Assembly: GCA_903831545.1 (NCBI GenBank) | Contig: CAIKYI010000165.1 | Span: 1 to 13,574 of the forward strand | DNA length: 13,574 nt | Reading direction: 5' to 3' | Source: an uncultured Methylobacter sp. | GTDB taxonomy: Bacteria > Pseudomonadota > Gammaproteobacteria > Methylococcales > Methylomonadaceae | Shown here: positions 7,154-13,574 of the stretch, one piece after another | Layout: every line of letters starts with the position of its first letter | How positions within the stretch are numbered: position 1 is the stretch's first letter | Made by a program: the position numbers and the translations under genes | The notes under the pieces: model-generated | What the model was told of the DNA's origin: nothing | The model's input: only the letters and a program-made list of their open reading frames with translations | The model's database searches: none

Positions 7154-10100
7154 ATGGCAGTGGGTAATATATTACTGACTGATGTTACGCACCCGCCCCC
7201 TCACAAAGTGTATTATTTCGGGATGGAAAAAATAAAATTACTCAAAAAACTCCATAAAAGCAAACAAGAAATCAATCGATTATCGAAATTAGAGCTTAAT
7301 CGCTATATCCAACGTCTCGATCAAGCTCTTGCTTTTAAAGTCCCCGAAGCATTGCATTTGACATGCTTGGTTGCAGCTTACGTGGCAGCTGCTTCTTTGA
7401 GCCATGGTGTTAGCAGCGCCATCGCCCAGGGCGCCATGGCTTCATATTGGTGGCTTACCTCCGGAGCGGCCATCGCCACTCTCACCATAGGGGGCTATCG
7501 TCTTTGGCCGGCCATCACAGTGGGGGCCTTCATCACTAGTCTCATTATTGCAGGGGATCCTGCTGCAATCGCTCGGTTAATCGCGGTCGGCAATACGCTG
7601 GAGGCGCTGACGGGTGCCTGGGTACTACGCCGACTGGGTGTAAAAGGTGAAATTGCCTGTGTGCTCGACGCGGCTGCCTTGGTCATTGCGGCGTTCATCG
7701 TGACAGCCCTTTCGGCTGGAGTGGTTAGCCTCAGTCTGACGATGGGCGATGTGTGGTCCTGGGAAAGCTTCTCACGCGATTGGATGAATGGCTGGATTCG
7801 AAATTCGCTGGGTGCCTTCATTGTTCTGCCGCTAATGGTTGCATGGGCCGGACAGCCAGCCCAAACGGGCATACCGAGCCGTCCCCGTGAATTCGCAGGC
7901 TCAACACTCCTGGTTGTCGTTCTCTCCGGTCTCGCCTATCTGTATGGTCCTATTTTAATGAAGGTGGGGCTACCCCTCATTCCTCCGGCCATCTTCCTGT
8001 TTCCACCGATAGTCTGGGCCATGCTTCGCTTGCGTCCTCGGGAAACCATCCTGGTCATGGCTGTCGGTAGTGCCTTGACCTTGGTCTCCATGCTCGCGCG
8101 TACGAAGGGCGGGAATTTTGGCCAGATCTTTTTTCTCCAACTGGTGTTTTTCGCGGTCGGCGGTGGGTGGCTCGTTCTAATCGCAGCTCTCACCGAACGC
8201 TTCCAACTGTCGAATCATCTTGAGCAACTCGTTGCCAGCCGAACCAAGGAATTGGCTGATGCCAATCAGGTTCTTCTGCAGCGATCCAATGAGCTGGATG
8301 ACCTTTACAACCAGGCCCCATGTGGTTATCACTCATTGGGCCCGGATGGAACGATCCTCAAGGTAAATGATACGGAGCTTATGCTGCTGGGCTATGCCCG
8401 GGAGGAGTTTGTCGGGCGGCCTATTCACGAGTTCATGACCGTGGAGAGCTTGGACTTCCTCAAGAAACAGTTCCCCGCGTTTTCCCGGACTGGGGTTGTG
8501 CGCGATCTCGAATTCGACTTTATCAAGAAGGATGGAACAGTCCTGCCGTGCCTGGTCAGCGGTGATCTGGTGCGTGGTGAAAACGGGGAGTTCTTGTTTA
8601 CCCGCAGCACACTCGTGGACAATCAGGAGCGCAAGGCGGTAGAAGAAAAGCTGGAGGCCAGCCAGCGCAATCTCGGCGAAGCCCAACGAATTGCAGTGAT
8701 GGGTAGCTGGCAGCTTGACCTGGTCACAAATGCTGTAATCTGGTCGAAAGAACTTTACCGAATGTTCGGTGCTGACCCGAGCCTGCCACCCCCCGATTAC
8801 TCGGTGCAATCAAACCTCTTTACCCCGGAAAGTTGGAGCAGCCTGACTGCTGCCGTGGCTCATACCGTCGAAACAGGCCAGCCTTACGAAATCGAATTGC
8901 AAACCCGCCGGGCAGACGGCACCACTGGTTGGATTCTGGCGCGGGGAGAACGGATTCTGGATAAGGCAGGTAATCCGCAGGCCATGCAAGGCATTGCGAT
9001 GGATATAACGCATAGTAAAGAGATTGAGATAATCCTTGAGGAGACCAAGGAAGTCGCCGAAAGTGCCAACATCGCCAAGAGTATCTTCTTGGCTAATATG
9101 AGCCACGAAATCCGTACACCAATGAACGCTGTTTTAGGCTTTTGTTACCTTCTGGAACAACGACCGTTAGAAGACGATACGCTGAGTCTGGTGCGAAAAA
9201 TTCATGGGGCCGGGCGCTCATTACTGGCGATTATCAATGATATTCTCGACTTCTCAAAAATAGAGGCCGGACGAATGGAGATTGAGCGTGTGCCCTTTTA
9301 CCTGTCGAATGTTCTTGACCATCTGGCTGCGATGATGTCTACCTCAGCCGGAAATAAAAACCTTGAATTAATCATCATTCCGCCGGCCAACGTCGATGCC
9401 GTAATCGGCGATGAATTACGTTTACAACAAGTGCTGGTTAATTTGCTAAGCAATGCAATCAAATTCACCGAACGGGGAGAAATGGAATTACGGGTTAGCA
9501 TCATTTCCGAACAGGATGATCAGGTCAATATCCGCTTTGCGGTCCGAGATACTGGCATGGGAATTTCTCTTGAGCAACAGCAAGCTATTTTCTCCGCATT
9601 CACCCAAGCGGACAGTACCATTAGCCGTCGTTTTGGTGGTTCGGGGCTTGGTTTGGCAATTTGCATGAAATTGGTTCGGTTATTGGGAGGGGAATTGCAA
9701 TTGAATAGTTGCGAAGGCGAAGGCAGTGAGTTTTGGTTCGTGCTGCCCTTGCAACTTAATGCTCAAGCAGATCGCCCGCCATTGCCCTTAGCAAACCTGC
9801 ATTTGCTCGTCGCTGATGACAGTAGTACTGCACGGGATGCACTGCTGTTGACTGCACGTAGTCTTGGTTGGCATGCAGATCTCGTTGATTCAGGCAAAAC
9901 GGCCCTTTTGCAAACGCTGGCAAGTTTTGAAAACCAAACACCTTACGATGTGTTGCTACTTGATTGGAAAATGCCAGGCATGGATGGCCTGGCGACCGCA
10001 CAAGCGCTTCGAGAATCGATTCCCTTGGAAAATGGCGAGGCAAGTCGGGCACCCATCGTATTAATGGTGACGGCTTATTCGCGTGAGGAACTATTGGCCC

Positions 10101-11302
10101 AGTCGGGCATGGCCAGCATTGATGGTGTATTGAACAAACCGGTAACCGCTTCGGTACTTTACAATGCAGTGGCGAAGGTTTTGTTTCAGCGCCAACATAA
10201 CGTGCCCATTGCGCCAGTCGAAGCATCTACCCAACGTATTCCCGGGGTGCGAGTGTTAGTGGTCGATGACAGTGAAATCAATCGCGAAGTGGTAATGTGT
10301 ATTCTTGAAGCTGACGGTGCTTTGGTCAGTCTGGCGAGCGATGGTCAGGAAGCCCTGGATTGGCTATCACTGCATGACGATGCGGTGGATATTGTGCTGA
10401 TGGATATTCAAATGCCACATATGGATGGTTATGCTGCAACACGGCAAATACGTAAAAATCCGAATTGGGCGTATCTACCGGTTATAGCCTTGACAGCGGG
10501 TGCTTTCAAAAGCTCACAGGATGCTGCGCTAGCGGCGGGACTAAACGATTTTATTTCCAAGCCGTTTAATGTTTCGCAGTTGATGGCGCTGATTCAACGC
10601 TGGACAGGCCGCAAGCCACATAAAAAAACGATTGATGATCAATCTGATGGTGCGTTATTTAGAAATCCAGATATAAAATCGTTAACGCAGTCTACTGTTA
10701 GTCACCCTGAATTACTGGGTATAGATGTCGAAACAGGATTGAAAACCTGGTCAAATGTCGAGTTCTATCAACACTATTTATCGAGATTTGTCACTAATTA
10801 TCGGAATGTAGGTCGAGATATTACCGCTGCAGTACAGTGCGGTGATTATGATTTAATTGCCGCACTAACGCACAAAATAAAAGGAGCAGCTTATAATTTG
10901 GCGCTAGAAAACGTCGCAACACGAAGTATTCAGGTAGAAACAGCACTGGGCAATAGGGAATCGCTGCCGATGGCAGCCAATGCTTTGCAGACAGCAATTG
11001 ATGAAGTGGCTGGCAGTCTGGAAAAATGGTTGGAACTCAAAAATCCGGCTGCAGTAAACCACAAGACAATTGAACTATTACCCGATAAGATACCCGAAAT
11101 TGAGCCGCTATTAACCCAATTATTGATTGCGTTGGACGAACAAAATCTCCTTGCAGTGGAATCTCTGCTCACAACTATAGAAAGCTTGATTGGCATTGAA
11201 AACATTGCCCACATCAAAACTCAAATACAGGAGTTTAATCTTCGTGAAGCTCAGGCTTTAACTAAGGCACTGATACATAAATTCAAATCATCCAAATCCT
11301 AG
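7154..11302 (+). CDS. Hybrid sensor histidine kinase, MASE1-PAS-PAS-HisKA-HATPase-REC-REC-Hpt
   Basis: A 1382-aa inner-membrane sensor. Domains with rough residues: MASE1 multi-helix membrane sensor 65-347, linker coiled coil 348-380, PAS 380-495, PAS/PAC 510-622, HisKA with H651 in SHEIRTPMN, HATPase with N-box N763/N767, VRDTGMGI and GGSGLGLAI, REC1 with D888-D889 and acceptor D937, REC2 with D1038-D1039 and acceptor D1084, and a C-terminal Hpt with H1240 in THKIKGAA. All phosphotransfer residues are present, so a full His-Asp-His relay is possible, presumably to the regulator three bases downstream. The signal is unknown. Start: ATG 7154 is the longest choice, but MEKIKLLKKL at ATG 7223 looks more natural; neither has a good ribosome binding site. 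The MASE1-PAS part is richer in GC than the rest. Confidence 0.93.
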   Translation: MAVGNILLTDVTHPPPHKVYYFGMEKIKLLKKLHKSKQEINRLSKLELNRYIQRLDQALAFKVPEALHLTCLVAAYVAAASLSHGVSSAIAQGAMASYWWLTSGAAIATLTIGGYRLWPAITVGAFITSLIIAGDPAAIARLIAVGNTLEALTGAWVLRRLGVKGEIACVLDAAALVIAAFIVTALSAGVVSLSLTMGDVWSWESFSRDWMNGWIRNSLGAFIVLPLMVAWAGQPAQTGIPSRPREFAGSTLLVVVLSGLAYLYGPILMKVGLPLIPPAIFLFPPIVWAMLRLRPRETILVMAVGSALTLVSMLARTKGGNFGQIFFLQLVFFAVGGGWLVLIAALTERFQLSNHLEQLVASRTKELADANQVLLQRSNELDDLYNQAPCGYHSLGPDGTILKVNDTELMLLGYAREEFVGRPIHEFMTVESLDFLKKQFPAFSRTGVVRDLEFDFIKKDGTVLPCLVSGDLVRGENGEFLFTRSTLVDNQERKAVEEKLEASQRNLGEAQRIAVMGSWQLDLVTNAVIWSKELYRMFGADPSLPPPDYSVQSNLFTPESWSSLTAAVAHTVETGQPYEIELQTRRADGTTGWILARGERILDKAGNPQAMQGIAMDITHSKEIEIILEETKEVAESANIAKSIFLANMSHEIRTPMNAVLGFCYLLEQRPLEDDTLSLVRKIHGAGRSLLAIINDILDFSKIEAGRMEIERVPFYLSNVLDHLAAMMSTSAGNKNLELIIIPPANVDAVIGDELRLQQVLVNLLSNAIKFTERGEMELRVSIISEQDDQVNIRFAVRDTGMGISLEQQQAIFSAFTQADSTISRRFGGSGLGLAICMKLVRLLGGELQLNSCEGEGSEFWFVLPLQLNAQADRPPLPLANLHLLVADDSSTARDALLLTARSLGWHADLVDSGKTALLQTLASFENQTPYDVLLLDWKMPGMDGLATAQALRESIPLENGEASRAPIVLMVTAYSREELLAQSGMASIDGVLNKPVTASVLYNAVAKVLFQRQHNVPIAPVEASTQRIPGVRVLVVDDSEINREVVMCILEADGALVSLASDGQEALDWLSLHDDAVDIVLMDIQMPHMDGYAATRQIRKNPNWAYLPVIALTAGAFKSSQDAALAAGLNDFISKPFNVSQLMALIQRWTGRKPHKKTIDDQSDGALFRNPDIKSLTQSTVSHPELLGIDVETGLKTWSNVEFYQHYLSRFVTNYRNVGRDITAAVQCGDYDLIAALTHKIKGAAYNLALENVATRSIQVETALGNRESLPMAANALQTAIDEVAGSLEKWLELKNPAAVNHKTIELLPDKIPEIEPLLTQLLIALDEQNLLAVESLLTTIESLIGIENIAHIKTQIQEFNLREAQALTKALIHKFKSSKS

Positions 11303-11305
11303 CTT

Positions 11306-12304
11306 ATGCACAATAGACCCATCTTGCTTGTTGATGATGAGCCGACAAATTTAGCGGTTCTTCGAAAGATTTTGGAGCCCCATTATCGTTTGGTTTATGC
11401 ACGCAGCGGCTTGGAAGCGTTAACGGCTGTTACCCAATATCAACCCAGTCTCATTCTTCTCGATATTCGAATGTCGGACATGGACGGTTATGCTGTCTGT
11501 AAAGCATTGAAAAATGATCCCGCCAGCGAAGCTATTCCGGTTATATTTGTGACCAGTTTGGCTGATTTAGGCCATGAGAGGGATGGATTTGACGTTGGTT
11601 GTGTTGATTATTTAACCAAACCAGTTGCGCCAGATATTGTTTTGGCCAGAGTGCGGACGCATTTGTCATTAGTGAAAGCGATTGAATTAGAAAAAAGCTA
11701 TCGTGATGCAATTTTTATGCTGGGCGAGGCGGGACATTACAACGATAAGGACACTGGCCTGCATATCTGGCGTATGGCGGCTTATGGGTGTGCTCTGGCT
11801 GAAGCCTGTGGCTGGTCGGCTGAGGCCTGCAAACAACTTGAACTTGCGGCTCCAATGCATGATACCGGTAAAATAGGTATAGCCGATTCAATTCTCAAGA
11901 AACCAGGAACGCTGGATGCGGCGGAGTGGGTAGTAATGAAAACTCATTCAAGAATTGGACATGACATACTCGCCAAGAGCAATGCACCGCTATTTCAATT
12001 GGCCGCCGAAATTGCGCTGCGCCATCATGAACGTTGGGATGGCAGCGGCTATCCTGACGGACTAAAAGGTGAATTGATTCCGGAATCGGCACGCATCATC
12101 GCTCTCGCTGATGTGTTCGACGCGCTAACGATGAAAAGACCCTACAAGGAAGCGTGGCCGTTAACGCAGGTTGTGGAGACAATCAGGGAAAATGCAGGTA
12201 GCCATTTTGAGCCACGAATGGTTGACTTGTTTATTTCCATTTTGCCCCGGATACTGGAGATACAGGCGATGTGGGCTAACCGTGAGCCTTCTGCTGGTTT
12301 TTAA
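11306..12304 (+). CDS. Response regulator with HD-GYP domain, probable c-di-GMP phosphodiesterase
   Basis: A 332-aa cytosolic RpfG-like protein. The receiver domain (about 5-120) has the acidic pair D10-D11, phospho-acceptor D53 in LLDIRMSDMDG and K105 in TKP. The HD-GYP domain (about 130-320) has HD at 185-186 in MHDTGKIG, and HHERWDGSGYPDG starting at H240, with the GYP that marks active c-di-GMP phosphodiesterases; ADVFDAL follows. Metal ligands appear intact, so hydrolysis of c-di-GMP is expected, controlled by phosphorylation of D53. It starts three bases after the kinase stop and has no ribosome binding site of its own, which implies translational coupling. The Hpt domain of that kinase is its likely phosphodonor. 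A weak hairpin, AACC ... GGTT plus T residues (12278-12302), overlaps the stop. Confidence 0.94.
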   Translation: MHNRPILLVDDEPTNLAVLRKILEPHYRLVYARSGLEALTAVTQYQPSLILLDIRMSDMDGYAVCKALKNDPASEAIPVIFVTSLADLGHERDGFDVGCVDYLTKPVAPDIVLARVRTHLSLVKAIELEKSYRDAIFMLGEAGHYNDKDTGLHIWRMAAYGCALAEACGWSAEACKQLELAAPMHDTGKIGIADSILKKPGTLDAAEWVVMKTHSRIGHDILAKSNAPLFQLAAEIALRHHERWDGSGYPDGLKGELIPESARIIALADVFDALTMKRPYKEAWPLTQVVETIRENAGSHFEPRMVDLFISILPRILEIQAMWANREPSAGF

Positions 12305-12529
12305 TGATTTACTATATTTCTTAATAGGCGTCAGTTAGCCGAACAGTTTTGTTGTCTTATACGTTTAGCTCAGTAATGGGTAGGCTCATCCTCAGCCAAT
12401 CCAATGTAACTTAAAGTAAACTTCTTTCGGTATTGCTCGTGTGCGGCAAGTTTGATATTGCGAAGCTATCTGATGGGTTAATACTTGAAATGCTGTTGGT
12501 ATTTTAAAAGACTGTAATGGTTAAATAGT
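12305..12529. other. Intergenic stretch between the HD-GYP gene and the omega RNA
   Basis: No coding frame or strong terminator seen. It should contain the promoter of the downstream RNA. The best guess is TTGAAA (12485-12490) with a poor -10 (AAGACT, 12508-12513) at 17 bases, which would start transcription near 12520. That is close to where a guide of about 16 bases would begin, but the -10 match is weak. Confidence 0.3.
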
Positions 12530-12535
12530 GTTCAC
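12514..12535 (+). other. Presumed guide segment of the omega RNA
   Basis: In IscB systems the guide is the 5' end of the omega RNA, taken from DNA flanking the left end of the element. The scaffold begins either at GTTCAC (12530) or at the first stem, ATGGCGAA (12536). The guide is therefore about 16 bases ending at 12529 or at 12535. The exact limits cannot be fixed without RNA data or an uninterrupted insertion site. Confidence 0.35.
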
Positions 12536-12832
12536 ATGGCGAATGGCCATCCCCAAACATCCCATGCAATCGAATCATCGCTTTAACAGCCAAGTTAGCG
12601 TAATCCCTAATTTTCAGGCTTCGCCATAAATTCGAAAGCTCATCATTGCATAAAACCGAAACGGGTTCGTTAGCCTACGGACTAACAGTTCATTTCCAGT
12701 TACTTTCTACCCCACCTCTCGGTGACGAAGTTACTTTCAATTACAGAGTTTTTTGGCTTACTCTGGTACGGACTTACACCGTACTCATAGTAAGCCCTTA
12801 CGGGGGTGCGGATACTCCCTTCCCCGTCATGT
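12530..12832 (+). ncRNA. Standalone HEARO / omega RNA (IscB-type), no iscB adjacent
   Basis: Omega RNAs bind IscB, an RNA-guided HNH/RuvC DNA nuclease of IS200/IS605-type elements. Conserved words as I recall them from HEARO and the OgeuIscB omega RNA are present in order: GTTCAC (12530), TAATCCCTAA (12601-12610), CGAAAGCT (12633-12640), AAAACCG (12652-12658), a GTTAGCC hairpin, and TTCATTTCCAG leading to ACTTTCTACCCC (12689-12713). Helices: ATGGCGAA (12536-12543) with TTCGCCAT (12620-12627); CGCT-TT-AAC (12579-12587) with GTTAGCG (12594-12600); GTTAGCC (12669-12675) with GACTAAC (12680-12686); GGCTTACT (12755-12762) with AGTAAGCC (12789-12796), enclosing GTACGG (12766-12771) with CCGTAC (12779-12784); ACGGGG (12800-12805) with CCCCGT (12822-12827). 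No nuclease gene follows. Confidence 0.87.
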
Positions 12833-12838
12833 ATGACG
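12825..12838. repeat. Palindrome at the 3' end of the omega RNA
   Basis: CGTCAT, two bases, ATGACG: a perfect 6-bp dyad overlapping the last helix of the RNA. It contains ATGA at 12833-12836, the motif I recall next to HEARO insertions. It may mark the right boundary of the inserted element. Confidence 0.4.
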
Positions 12839-12863
12839 AGTTAGATAATCTGAAAACGTAGAA

Positions 12864-13574
12864 CTAACCTGTATTAGCATCCATTTTTGTACAACTACCG
12901 CCTGACACAATAACCCCTAGTGTACAGTTAGCCTGAACATTGAGAGCTGTGATAATAGGATCGATCACGGGATCAATAGCAACCAGTAAAATAATGGAAA
13001 CTCCTGAGGGCAAGCCCAGGGGATCAAGAACCATAGCAATCATGTTTAAGCCGACTATGCTGGGCGCACTTGATGATGCTAACCCTGCCAATATTGAACC
13101 TACAAAAATAATCGCTAATTCATTAAAACCCAACTCCATACCGTAAACTTGTGCGATGAACATACTGGAAATAGCAAAATACAACACGGAAGCAGGTGGA
13201 TTAATCGTTATACCTAAGGGAATAATTAAATTACAGATATTTTTATCGGCGTTCAGATTGTTTTTTAGCGCGTTTAAAGCGGATGGAATGGTTGCAAAAC
13301 TACTGGCGGTTCCAAGGGCAACCATCAATGGTTGGCGTAAACCCATTATAATTTGCAGATAAGAAAATGACTGTCTGAGTTTCCACCACATCATCATACT
13401 ATAGGCAAATAAAGAGCATAGACAGGCTATGTAAATAATGGCGATTAGTTTGGCGGTTGCCCACACAATTTCCAATCCCACTTTGGCGATTTCATCAGCA
13501 AACAAACACAACAAACCAAGCGGTAAGAAATACATCATCCAGCCAATAATCGCTAAAAATCCATCATAAAAACC
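12864..13574 (-). CDS. Divergent SLC1/DAACS-family dicarboxylate or amino acid symporter, 5' partial
   Basis: The C-terminal 236 codons of an inner-membrane transporter; the frame stays open to the right window edge, so ATG 13538 is internal. The GltP/DctA fold is clear: an early segment, WMMYFLPLGLLCLFADE, re-entrant loop HP1 at TASSFATIPSALNAL, TM7 at LIIPLGITINPPASVLY, HP2 at LASSSAPSIVGLNMIAMVL, and TM8 at DPIITALNVQAN. Key ligands differ from Na+-coupled relatives. The TM7 motif NMDGT reads NPPAS, and in TM8 the equivalents of GltPh R397 and D405 are I and N, while D394, T398 and N401 are kept. Substrate and coupling ion are therefore unclear. It converges on the HD-GYP gene, with the omega RNA between, and its stop lies about 30 bases beyond that RNA. 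Confidence 0.85.
   Translation of the reverse strand, partial: GFYDGFLAIIGWMMYFLPLGLLCLFADEIAKVGLEIVWATAKLIAIIYIACLCSLFAYSMMMWWKLRQSFSYLQIIMGLRQPLMVALGTASSFATIPSALNALKNNLNADKNICNLIIPLGITINPPASVLYFAISSMFIAQVYGMELGFNELAIIFVGSILAGLASSSAPSIVGLNMIAMVLDPLGLPSGVSIILLVAIDPVIDPIITALNVQANCTLGVIVSGGSCTKMDANTG

Noticed and set aside
8333..8809. 158-codon minus-strand frame over the PAS region of the kinase
   Set aside because: Shadow of a well-supported gene with conserved domains on the + strand; no recognisable product.
12646..12861. 71-codon + strand frame containing the residues FQLLSTPP
   Set aside because: It lies almost wholly inside the omega RNA and its residues simply translate the conserved RNA words. 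I recall similar phantom small proteins annotated over HEARO copies. It starts at a non-ATG codon with no ribosome binding site.
12940..13362. Two + strand frames of 68 codons inside the symporter region
   Set aside because: Both are antisense to the conserved transmembrane coding frame on the minus strand and have no start signals.
1..13574. CRISPR array or tRNA/rRNA genes
   Set aside because: No regularly spaced repeats and no tRNA or rRNA signatures were seen on either strand.

Overview
The window looks like chromosome of a gammaproteobacterium. HflD is essentially a gammaproteobacterial protein, the IspA aspartate-rich motifs match the enterobacterial type closely, and most genes sit near 42-45% GC by eye. 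A methanotroph of the Methylococcales would fit this gene mix, but nothing here proves it.

Layout, left to right. (1) 1-895: ispA, cut at its 5' end by the window edge, then a perfect 15-bp stem-loop. (2) 896-1571: a 676-base gap with two terminator-like hairpins and a good sigma70-like promoter. (3) 1572-1769: a 65-codon unknown gene with a strong ribosome binding site, followed by a long inverted repeat. (4) 2050-7101: a tight + strand run of an EAL-HDOD signalling protein, hflD, an ABC-2 ATPase, its permease and a GldG-like auxiliary protein. A 141-base repeat-like spacer separates ATPase and permease, and a terminator overlaps the last stop codon. (5) 7154-12304: a 1382-codon MASE1-PAS-PAS-HisKA-HATPase-REC-REC-Hpt hybrid kinase and, 3 bases on, a REC-HD-GYP response regulator. 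These two probably form a phosphorelay that ends in c-di-GMP hydrolysis. (6) 12305-12863: a gap whose right half is a structured RNA. (7) 12864-13574: a divergent SLC1/DAACS symporter on the minus strand, cut by the right edge.

The most notable element is the RNA at about 12530-12832 on the + strand. Its conserved words and nested hairpins match the HEARO family, which is the omega RNA of IscB, the RNA-guided HNH nuclease of IS200/IS605-type elements and a relative of Cas9's ancestor. No iscB follows it: the next gene is a symporter on the opposite strand. It therefore looks like a standalone omega RNA, with a presumed guide just upstream of about 12530-12536 and an ATGA just after its 3' end.

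Second messenger turnover recurs in the window (EAL-HDOD and HD-GYP), but they sit in separate transcription units and no direct link between them can be shown from sequence.
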